This document shows positions 37,080-47,999 of a stretch of 64,000 nt of DNA, one piece after another. The stretch is taken from assembly GCA_034620365.1 (NCBI GenBank), contig JAQGEQ010000192.1, forward strand, positions 2,413,001-2,477,000, written 5' to 3'. Source of the DNA: Pegea sp. RAD2-039 (lineage: Eukaryota > Chordata > Thaliacea > Salpida > Salpidae). The stretch's first letter is position 1; every line of letters starts with the position of its first letter. Under the pieces are notes generated by a model, which saw only the letters and a list, made by a program, of their open reading frames with translations, was not told the DNA's origin and ran no database searches. The position numbers and the translations under genes are program-made.

Positions 37080-37380
37080 TATTTGTGACGTGAAAAACTC
37101 CATAAGAACCAGGTAAAAGGACCTCTAAGTCTAGTTTGTAACAACACTTCTAGGAGATGCAAAGATTCAAATTTAAAGTCGGAGTTGGAGCCTTGTAGGC
37201 AGTTCATCACTGTAATCAGTGTCGTTCTGGCAGCTCCTGCGACGTTAGCTGGGCGCAGCTGCATTAGTCTTTCTGCATAACTTGTTGGCGTGGAGATTGG
37301 AATCGAGCTGCATGGGTAACAACTGGATCTCCAAAATTTCTTTCCTGGCTTAAAGCATGGCCGTCATCGACCGATTCAGA
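37080..37380 (+). repeat. SINE body shared with the repeat at 9.1-9.6 kb
   Basis: Downstream of the tRNA-like head. From about 37114 to 37360 it aligns with the minus strand of 9590-9340, sharing TCACTGTAATCAGTGTCGTT and CTGGCAGCTCCTGCGA. Composition is markedly less AT-rich than the flanks. Overlapping open frames (36965-37264, minus) are by-products of the repeat. Confidence 0.65.
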
Positions 37381-39263
37381 CCATAAGAAATTACTTTTAG
37401 AAAAGTTACCAAAAAACTTAAACCAAAAATATTTCTGTTATGCCATGAAAGTTAAAACTATTTTATACAAATTTAGATCAGAATCTGAATTGTCTAATAA
37501 AAAGTACTTCAGATTTATTTACAAAAATGTAATGAAAAATGAAATTAAAAAATTGTGTAACAGAATGTTTTATGCAGATAATTTTTAATATCCTATTTCA
37601 AACATTGTTGGTTTTAAAAATTGCGTATTAAAAAAATCAAAAACAATTGTAGCTGCTACAATTAGCTTTAAATATCTACATGAACAACATTTACCACATT
37701 TGAAAAGAGTTGTATTTATTTATTGACTACTAAATCGAATTTCAAAAACTGTCTCAACTGCCTAACTCTACATTTCCTAATCAAATTTTCGCAATTTTGG
37801 ACTAATTATTATAAAAATGTTTTAAAATATACAAATTTATTAATTTCCTTTTCCACTATGTTTTTAAAAACTTACCGAGAGCAACAGGAAGCGGTTAAAA
37901 GCTTCTAATGAAGAGAAACTTAAAGATCGAAGGTGCTCATGACCTGTCTACACCAAGCTTCACATTACCATCTCAATTCCGAAGATTAAATTTCAGAAAA
38001 TTGATGACGGTTTTGATTCTAATGGAAAATTCGTAACTTCTTTTATAGTTAGATTTCTTTTATAGAGTCTGTATAGTAAGATACTGAAGATGTTAGCAAA
38101 CAGTACTCCTTATTATTAGCTGATTTAATTCTCACATTCATCAAAAAACTATTAAACTAAATTCTAGTTTCTTAATCTTAATGTGTAATTAGATATTAAG
38201 AATTAACAATTTATTCTAATCAGGGAATCTTCATCTCTTCGAGGGTACCATTAATTTAGATTTATTCTGATCACAGACATGAAGTCCTACCAAGATACCA
38301 ACTTCACCTTTTCTAGTCTCAGCGAGTTTACACTAAATATCAAAAACTTTTAACAATTTTGAAGAGAGACTTTTTTGTGGTTAAAAATTTGATGTCAGTT
38401 TAAAGAGAATTTCTCTTCTGTCAATATTCTATCGCCGGCAAATAACTAAACTAGTGTGGTACATAAAAATCATCAAACCAATTTAATTTCAAATAATCAA
38501 ATACTAAATAAAAAAATATATTATACCTGGTACACAAACAATCTACTACATCTACAACAGTAAACGATACACAACAAGCGGAAACTGTTTTTTTATCTTA
38601 AATTTTCAAACTGTATAAAAAATATTGAAATCTCATAACATCTATAATCATATAGGAACTAATCAAAATGTTAGTAAAAGAAGATTATTCTCATAAATGT
38701 TTTCAAACGATGAACAAATCTTGAATATTCGCGTAGATTTTGGTCTAAAAATTAGCTGCTGATAATTATGATTATATTAAATAAACTTGAAATTTGAGTA
38801 AATAAAACTTTCTTTATTTTGTAAGAAATATACATGTTGAATCGATACGAAGATCATTTGAAACACTAAACTAGTAACTTATTAACGACGAATTACTTTA
38901 ACCAATGAGAAAAATGCAAGAAAACTTATTTTTTTCTATGAACTCAGCCCTCCAAGAAATACCCAGAAACAAGCCCTCATTCGTGTATTAAAGTCTAAGA
39001 TAAAAAAGAGAGCAAGAAACAACTATTAAAAATGTTTAAACAAGAATACATATTTACACAATAATGAATAGGGGTTTCGAATCTCAAAAAAAGCGTTTCT
39101 CGACGATTCCGATGCCGAATTTAGCTAGAAACATTTGATCAAATCGACTTTGGAGATATTCTTTAAACAAATGTCAAAGGATGAAGACAGCTTCTTTGAG
39201 ATGTGACTAATTTTGGAGTGATGTAATCAAATTCATTTTACATTTCAACTGATGACCAGTAAT
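37381..39263. other. no gene seen; probable 3' UTR of the left AT-hook gene at its right end
   Basis: AT-rich sequence with a few GC-richer patches (37920-38000, 38220-38340, 38940-39000, 39060-39130) that show no frame or match I can defend. The last few hundred bases next to 39264 are likely 3' UTR. Confidence 0.4.
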
Positions 39264-42200
39264 TTAACTCTGATTGAGATGCTGAAGAAGTTGCTCAGCG
39301 TTATCGCTTTCACCTACTCCTGTTGTAGTTGTTGTCAAAATCTGCAGACACAAAATGATTAGATGAGAGATAGAAGAGAAGATCTTTGTGAAAATGAAGA
39401 GGAAATAACCTGATCTGACGAGCTGACTTCTTCTCCGCTTGTCATATAAACCTGTCCATCATCACCTTGTACAAACTGAGTTCCAGGATGCCCAATCACA
39501 AATCCCTCATCAGTTTGTATCAAAGTATACCCTTCAGGAAGCTCAAAGTATTGTCCATCACCGATGGAAACCAGTTGTTTGCCTTCCTCAGCGGTTACTA
39601 TGGAACCATCATCCATCATCACTTGTTGCTGTGCACCAGCAGCGCTAACCGCGACTGCTTCTTCGACACCAGTAGTAGCGATTGTCTGTGTGGTTGGAAC
39701 CACAGAGGTCATCACATCTACAAGAGAACAGTTAGAGATGGTGTGATCAGTTAATAGAAACTTCTTACTGGTTGTGGACCCTTCTACTGATATCTGACCA
39801 AGACTCTGGTCCACATCGCTAGTTGAAACATGTGTGTTGGGCACTGGACCATTATCCACCTTCATGTGGTCAAAAGGTGATTGGTGACGACTTGCCAGCT
39901 GAAGTCTGGCTTGCTCACGAAGAGCCTGTGATTCTGGTCTCGAGGACATGCTAGTGGACTGCATTGAGGTGGTCGCAGAGGTGGTCGAGGAGGTTGCCAT
40001 GTAGTTGGTCTTGCGTTGCTGGTACACACTGCGAGGTTTATAGGACATATTTCGAGCTGAAGAGCTAGAAGAAAAGTATGAGAAGCTGTAGACACAAAGA
40101 CAGGGACAAGTTACCCGTAAGTTGCCCGGGACTGCTGTGACCACCTCTTGGGCGAGTTGAATGAAGGCATATTCATCCCATCTAAGTCAGACATTCGAGG
40201 ACTTGGTCTTCGGCGAGGTTGTTCTATAAAAGAGTCGATGAAAGATGAGGATGAGAATTAGGAAGAAGACGGACTGTAATCATAGAGCATTGGAAGATCA
40301 AGTCGATGTAGAGGAGGTTCCATCTTGCAATTGAGACGGAAAGAATTAGCCGCCATCATCTGAGCAGTTGGATGTGATTGGATGTTGCCGATGTGCGCAT
40401 CGATGCTACTTAAATTGATATTGAGTGCGTCGGCCGCCTTCGATCGAAGAGTAAGTAAATGAGAGGAAGAGGATCATGTGATCACCTGTTTGTTGTAGAC
40501 GGGCATGAGGATGACTTTGTCAAGACGTCGATCACCGCCCACTTTGTTCGCGCGTCGAAGCAGCGTGGTGTAGCGGGCGGATTCTTTTTGAACTGACATG
40601 TGTAGAGCTTCAAGTTGTTTGTACAAAGCAGCATAACTGACTTTCTCCTTTGACATCTGACCGCTCTGCGTTCGAACAAGAGCTTGATGAGATCTGTTAG
40701 GATTAAATCTCAATCACTGACTTTATACAAGAAGAAATCTCCGATGGAAATGGAATTAAGAGCTTGTGGGATCGCCACACTCATAATTTCTTCGATTGAA
40801 CACTGCTGTAGAAGCTTGCGTAATCGATACTTGTTGTCGACGTCACCATCTTCTTCAATCTACGTCATCAACGCGTTACTACTAGCAACTGATTAAGAAA
40901 GGAAACTCACGAAATCGCTGATTGCTGAAGGTTGATCGTCAGGTTTGGCAGATAACTTTTTCGATTCAAGAAGATCTAATTTGCGAGCAAGAATATCGGA
41001 AGGATTCTCGCCGCTCATTGGCTTGTTGTTATCATTTGATTCAACTTCTGAAGAATCAGCAACAGCAGAATCATCAGCGTCAGCTATTTTCGAGTCTTCC
41101 GTCTCATCTTTTGGAGTCTCGACTTTTTCTTCATCTTTTTTATCTTTAGAATCATCTTCAGTTTTACTCTCTGCATCCAAGGAAGAATCTTTCTCGTTTG
41201 ATTCTTCTTTTTCGACTTCTTCGTTCGACTTCTTTTCTTCTTCATCTTTTTTCTCATCTTCACCAGATTTTTCTTCCGATTTTTTGGAGGTGCCGAAATA
41301 CTGAGCAACTAAATCCAACAGATTTTCAGCACCCGCATCAGCTGTATCTTCCTTCTCAGACTTCTTCCCGTCTCCCTCTTCACTGCTCTTCTTCTCCTCC
41401 TCTTTCCTTGGAGATAGCAGCTTCTTCTTGATCATTACATCTTCAACTACTCTTTGATCAGCTAGTGACAGGAAGACTCTAGGGATGATCGAAGTATGAT
41501 CAACAGCCTCCGGTTTCTTCTCCACTTTCTGCTTCTTCTCAACATTCTCTTCTTCTGAGACTCCTTTTCTTTTTTGACCTCTGGGTGAAGGTACAGATGG
41601 AATCAGAAAATCTTCATCATGAGAAGAGTAACCGGACTTGCGCTTCGTCAATCGAGCTATGTCTAAACTGAATCTACAAAACACAAATAATTAGATGAAG
41701 ACACGATAGTAGTCGATGGCAACGAACCTAGATGGCTTCCGACGGCGTCCTGAACGCGATTTCTGCTCGGAAAGAACACTCGCGTACAGCTCTGCTTCTT
41801 CTCTTTCGCGTCGCTCTCTTCTTTCAAGCTCCACGATTCTCAACTGATCTTCGAAAGCTGGTTTAGAAGCCACCTTCTTCTTTGATTCGCTGTTTTCGCT
41901 TTTAGCTTCTTCCTCTTGAACTGGAGCTGCCTTTTCCTGATCTTCCAATTTCTCAGTTTCTTCTGCAACTTCTTTAACCGGATTAGGATCTTCAACTGGA
42001 TCAGGATCAACTTCCTGAAAATTAAGGATAAGATTTTGTAAGAATCAAGTTTAAAGCAAAGTTGTCTTCACTATTTTTTTACCATTTTTTCATCTGAGTT
42101 CTGATCTTCATCTGCTTCTTCCTCTTCTTCATTCACTTCATTTATTTTTTCAGATTCTTCTTTTTCAGAGTCTTCTTTAGTGATAACAGAGAGAGAATAT

Positions 42201-44492
42201 TCTGGATTTAATTCCATTTTTTCCAAACATTCGATGGTAACTTGTGAAATACGAATTTTCAGCTGCATACAAACTGATAAGTTCTAAAGAATCACAACAC
42301 ACATGGCAACAAACTAACCTTTTTGGTTGCTGTCGGTTTATTCAGTTTTACAAGGACATCATTGAGTCGAACTTGTGATGTAATTGAAGAAATTCTTGAT
42401 TTATTACTTGCAAGTAAAGCTAAGTTGGAATCGGGAAGCGTCCTTGGTCGTCCAGGACGACGTCTTTTGTTACTATTATAAGGATGATAACGAGCAAACC
42501 TGTTAAAGTAACAAACTCTACTTTCATCTAAATCAAGTTCAATTTCATTTACTTAGTATCGTCACGTGATCGCGCCGTTGCTCCATAATCAGATGAGTAG
42601 TCATCATCAAAATTGTAAACTGAATCATCTAGGTTCTCTGATTTCCTTTTATTTCTTGATTTTCCCAGTGTGTTGAATAAATTTTTAGGTGGTTTTGTAA
42701 AACTTTTTCCACTAGGTATATGTCTAAACACCACCTGGAAAACGAAGGTTAATGTGAGTGAGAAAAAATTGATCCAAATAAATAAACACTACATCATCAT
42801 TTATTCATCAATCTTTTTTATACTACAACGAGTATTTTATAAACAAACTTTAATAGCTTCATTTTGTTGAAATAACACGATTGTTATTTTGTTTAATAAA
42901 ATTACTTTCAAACTACAAACGTTTTTACAGTTTGTAGTAAAATATACAAATTAATTTACTTTGATATTTGGATTTGCTTGTAAAGCTTGTAACTGAGCTG
43001 GAGTAATCTGAGATTGATGTATTTGTACTAATTTAGTACCATCATTTGCTACTCTGACATTTTGAGATGAAAAAGAAAGACCAGGAACACCAAGACTGAA
43101 GGATCCCTAAAAAAGTTTTTATATATTACTTTAAAAATTTATAAAAGAAAGAAAATTTATTTTAAAATATTTACAAATATTTTTTAAATGTGTGAATATA
43201 TTATAATGAATAGTGAATATATTAGTTAGATATTACAAATATTAATAAATGTTTAAAGTTTTTGAATAAAAACCCATTTATAATATTGATTTGTGGGAAA
43301 CATTAAAAAACAAATATTAAGTGAGAAAGGTCACCTTTTTAGGTTTCAATGAAAGTGAATCATCAGTTTCACTTCCATATCTAGTATCACTCACTTCACA
43401 GCTAGTTATGTTGGCAGTCACTCTAGTATCGTTCTCATCGCAAACTGCAGTCACTGAAGTTTCAGTGTTTAGATTTTCAGCATTACTAGTACTATCACAA
43501 TTGGTGTAATTAATTACATCTTTTGTTGAGCTAATCAAAGGTATTTGGTTCGATTCTATAGCAACCATATCATTTTCATAAGTGCCATCTTCTGTAAGTT
43601 CTTTTTTGCTATCATCTATTAACATGTTTTCATCTACTTCTACTGTATCAGTAGCAATAGTACCTACATTCACCAAATTCTTATCATCAGTTGCCAAGAA
43701 TGCATCATCTACTATAGAGTTTTCCATATCCTCAGTTGTATTAACCAGAGAAAAATTACCACTTTCTAATGATTGATCAACTTTTTTCTTATCACCATCA
43801 TCAGACTCCGTAGTTATACTTTGAACAACTGGTAATGTGATTCCTTCATCAGCCACTGTAACTTTTTCTACTTCTTGTTGTGGTAGATCAACTTCTTTAG
43901 TTGTTGCACATAGAATAACATCTTCTTTCAATGATTCATTATCATTATTAAGAATGGACTTTTCAGGAATGTCTGGTACTATGCTACATTCTTCTACAAA
44001 GCCAAAATTAGAAGGCAGTTCTTCTTTACTAACAACTACAGTTTCAATGTCTGAAGGATTTTCTACATATAATGAAGATACATCATCAACTATAGTTTCA
44101 TTTGAAGGCAGTTCAGCTTCATCTATTTTTTCAACTATTTCTGAAATCTCTTTTGGCTCAGTTAAAACATAGGTTTCCTCTTTGATTTCTTGAGAAATAT
44201 TAGAGTCTGACACATCCTTTTCTACATTCTTCTGTTCATCAGTTACAATAACTTTTTGTAGATCTTCAGTTTCTTCTTTTACTATTACTGTAGGAACAAT
44301 TTCAATTGCTTCATTAGAAGTTTCCATAAGAGTTACTTCTTCAACTTGATCATTAATGGTATCAGATAATTTAGTTGAATTAATGGAAGATGTATCTACA
44401 GATGTAGCTTGATTATCATCACTTATTGATGTTGATTGTTCAGTTTTTGGCATTTGATCAATTTCATTATCACAAGCATCTTGTATATCCAT
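39264..44492 (-). CDS. AT-hook nuclear protein A (unrecognised family, paralogue of the gene at 48.0-57.8 kb)
   Basis: Fourteen exons give 1386 residues: 44492-43335, 43106-42960, 42734-42553, 42499-42319, 42262-42083, 42014-41728, 41673-40911, 40859-40722, 40656-40486, 40437-40275, 40223-40115, 40064-39769, 39717-39410, 39341-39264. Exon 1 alone encodes 386 acidic Ser/Thr/Glu/Val-rich residues. Then come [20 protein letters not shown], an AT-hook (KRRRPGRPRTL) that binds the minor groove of AT-rich DNA, a long Glu/Lys-rich low-complexity middle, the helical module LRKLLQQCSIEEIMSVAIP, a Ser/Thr/Gln-rich region and a C-terminal GQYFELPEGYTLIQTDEG module. A nuclear, chromatin-linked role is inferred from the AT-hook only. 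The intron with donor GTCCGT (40274-40224) is the weakest junction. The 39768-39718 intron is inferred from its consensus borders and could be read through in frame. I do not recognise a named orthologue. Confidence 0.82.
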
Positions 44493-45534
44493 TGTGCTAA
44501 ATTCAAACAGATAAATTAACAATTAACACCAAGTAATTTTTGAACAGTTTTAGAAAATAATTTCTTTTGCCCTTATAAAAATATGAATAACATTCTTAAT
44601 TTGGCTTATTTAATAGCTAATCAACAATGTTCTATCATGGCCTAACATTTAAATTACAAAAGCTAAAAATCATAAAAACATATATTATCTATGCAAAAAA
44701 GATCAGCATTGCTTTAAATTTATGATTTAAAAACAAATAAAATAAATTCAAACTGAAAATAAATAACTTAAAATGTGGAAAATAAATAATAAAATCATTA
44801 ATTAGCACTTATCACAGATATATAAAATATAATGTGTAGGTATTAAATTCATAAACTAAAACTTAATAATATATAATATATTTTTCAAAATAAATTTAAT
44901 AAAATTATTTAATATATTAACACTTCATTATTTATATAATAAATAAATTAAATGTGACACTTGCTTTTACGATTAATAAAAAAAACATTTCATTTTTAAA
45001 TAAATAAAATTATTATATTGTTAACTTAACTTAGATATTCACATATATCTATCAACTAGATAACTTTTAAATCATAAATATCTAACCATAAGCTTAAAAT
45101 AAATAAGTCAATAACATTTTATTAAGAAAATGATCAATATCCATACACAAGCTTCCTTGTCTAATTTTAATATATTAAAAATAAATTAAAATACATAACT
45201 TCAAAATATCAATTTAAATAATTTCGTTATAAACAATTATAAATTAAAAAAAATCTTAACCTTACCTAACCTTATATAAAAATAAACTTTTTAACATTCA
45301 TAGTGATGGTATATTTAAATGATTATATTATAATTTAAACTAAGAAAACAAGACTAAACTAAATATGCTGCATAAAGCTAGGATGACAAAATTTTGATCT
45401 TACACACATTAATTTAAAAATATAAAGTAAAACTGGTTTTAAATAAAAATGTATTCATATTATTTAATCATAGAAAATGAAAACAAAAAGATTTTACTCA
45501 TTTTACAAACAGATTACACCCCGTAAAAACCTGG

Positions 45535-45557
45535 TGACAGAATGGCGCGCTCTGTCA
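45535..45557. other. perfect 7-bp stem-loop in a GC-richer patch
   Basis: TGACAGA (45535-45541) and TCTGTCA (45551-45557) flank a 9-nt loop with GCGCGC. It stands out in a very AT-rich intergenic region between two divergent genes. It may be a protein-binding palindrome or part of a promoter; no function can be read from it. Confidence 0.35.
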
Positions 45558-47317
45558 ATTACAAGTAATGGGCGAAACAGGAATATTCTAATGTTTTTGA
45601 ATGAGATGCCTATATTAATTAAAATCGAAAAAAAAAGTTAAATAAAATATCGAAATCTTTCAAAAACGAACTATACTTTAAAACTTTAGGTTATATTTCA
45701 TAGATGAAATGCAAAAGGCTGAAGATAATATTAGGCCAAATGTTAATTTTTATTATACGGGTGCTTTGTAGATTGTCCCCGCTCCCTTTTTGATATATTT
45801 GAAAAATATTGAAAAAACTCTTTATAGTATTTTCTTCGATAAATCAATATGACATAAAATTTATTTTTGTTAGAAATAATAAAAAACATACTCTGCATTT
45901 AATTTATAATAAGTAAAGATTTTTTCAAAAAGTATCATATACATGTTGGTTATCTGGTGACAATCTATGACGCTACCGTATTTTTAGTTGAGTTTCTATG
46001 ATTTACCGCTCATTCTGTGATAAATAACTTGTAAAATCCCCAATAAGATTAAATTTAGAGTTGTTTGTAAATATAATTATTCAAATAGTTTTTTGATGTA
46101 GAGTTCTTAAATTAAAATTTCTAACTAATTAAAAAAATTTACTGCACGATTATTTTAGTTTTAAACAATACATGTCACAAATGTTGAATGATTTATCTAT
46201 AAAGATCGTTGTGATTTTAGCCATACACTCTTTTATGTCAAACTTTCTTATTTTAATGCCTTAAAATCATTTAGACTCATTAAATTTTTGTACTTTGTAG
46301 GATTGGTTTTATTATTTTAGTTAGAATATGATAAAATTAATTATCAATTATTGTAGTCAGCTGATATTTTATTTTTTTCATTACTTAGAGGTAAGTTTAT
46401 GTTTTAGTCCATGTAAATGCTTATTTGCTCATATCTTAGATATAATGATTTCATTTTATCAAATATAATAAAGTAAGATTTTTTTAATTTATCATATTTA
46501 GTATAAATGAATTGATAAAATATATTATACTATAGTATTAGCTGTAATAAATGAAATATAATTTATTTGCTTTTTAAATCATCTTTAATTGATCATTTTA
46601 ATTGACTTAAAGCATCCTGTTTCTTTCAAATTGTTAATAAGCTACTCAATACTTATTGTATTATCACTTTTCAATAAGCTATGTAGAATAGATTTTTATT
46701 ATGAGCTATTTATAAAATTATATTTTATATTCTCACTTAAAGATAAAATTGCTCAAAGTACCTATTTGGTTAAAATTATATTTAAATAATGCATTTATTT
46801 ATCATTTGTTTAGTCCTGAGATATATATAAAGTAATCAAAAGGGTAAAGTAATTTTTTGTTTTAAAATTCATCGTAATACTTTCAAACATTTATTATAAT
46901 ACTCTGAAGGCTGTCAAAGCAATCTTTTGCTGTGAAAAGGTTTTTTTGAAATTTATGAAACTTAAATATAATGATTATAAAATAAATAAGATATATAAGA
47001 AGTAAATAAATGATATTTAAATATAACTTTTATATATAATGTTTGTAAGTTTTAAGAACTAAAATTAGAATTTTTCAGAGTATTTTATAAATTAATATAA
47101 AATTTAATTTTTTACACTTATTGTTAAATAAGTCACAAATAAATTTTTATGTAGCAATTATATACTTATAAATCATAAATTCTCTTATATTTGTTTTTTA
47201 AAAATTTTGACTACTAACTTTTAATAATATGGTTTAAAAAGAAATAAAGAAAAAATAAAGCATTTTTTTTAATAAGTGATTTGGTTATGCAGATCAGTTT
47301 ATATAAATTGATATGAC

Positions 47318-47460
47318 TTTAAGAGCTATATAATACCATGTGTTATATCTTTTACTTTCTATATTTTTGGCTAAATAGATGTTATTTATGAGAATGTGTG
47401 TTAGTGAGAGGTGCTCTTTTGAAGTACCCTCCTTCGCATTTATTGAAATAAATAAATATG
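47318..47460 (+). repeat. LINE 3' tail, copy 3
   Basis: Aligns with the tails at 8598-8735 and 34645-34780: TACCATGTGTTATATCTTTT, CTAAATAGATGTTATTTATG, then the GTGAGAGGTGCTC stretch and CCTCCTTCGCATTTATTG. It ends in the short tandem AAATAAATAAAT expected of LINEs with simple-repeat tails. No coding part. Confidence 0.72.
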
Positions 47461-47999
47461 TGTTTAAAATATATTATTCTGAGAATTATTGTTCAATAAT
47501 TTGTTAGCTTTATTTATTACACTCATAAATTTCTTAAAGTTAATAATCTAATTTATAAAATTGGAAATTTTTTTAAGACTAAATTATTTCTAAAGTAAGT
47601 CATTTTTATAAAATGTCATATAATAATTTATAGTATATGGCAATTTTATTATAAGTTATTGTTTTGTTAGTTTATCAAATATATTTTATATATTTTTCAC
47701 TTATCTTTATGATTAGTTAACAATTTTTTATTAAAGTATTTAATAACTTAGTTTTATAAGTTAGCTCATTAAATATAAACTTTTAAGATGAAAGATATTT
47801 TTAAATATTGGAAAATTATCCCATATAAATTCATGAAACTTTTAGAATTTTATTTTCATGTTAAAGTAATTGAGTTTTATTACCATAATCAATGAATAAT
47901 ATTATTGACATATTTAATAATTGCTATTTACTTTATTAGCTTTTCCATCAGCTAAAAATATCATATTTTTTAGTCGAAATTTTGTTTTATTAATTTAAA

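Larger units (their letters stand above)
44493..47999. other. divergent intergenic region between the two AT-hook paralogues
   Basis: AT-rich, 3.5 kb. It holds one LINE tail (47318-47460) and a small GC-richer hairpin-forming patch at 45535-45557. No exon is recognised. Both genes' promoters should lie here. Confidence 0.5.

Noticed and set aside
40922..41431. Plus-strand open frames rich in Ser and Phe
   Set aside because: They are the antisense of the Glu/Lys-rich exon of AT-hook gene A.
43321..44172. Plus-strand Ser/Val-rich frames
   Set aside because: Antisense shadow of the acidic first exon of AT-hook gene A.
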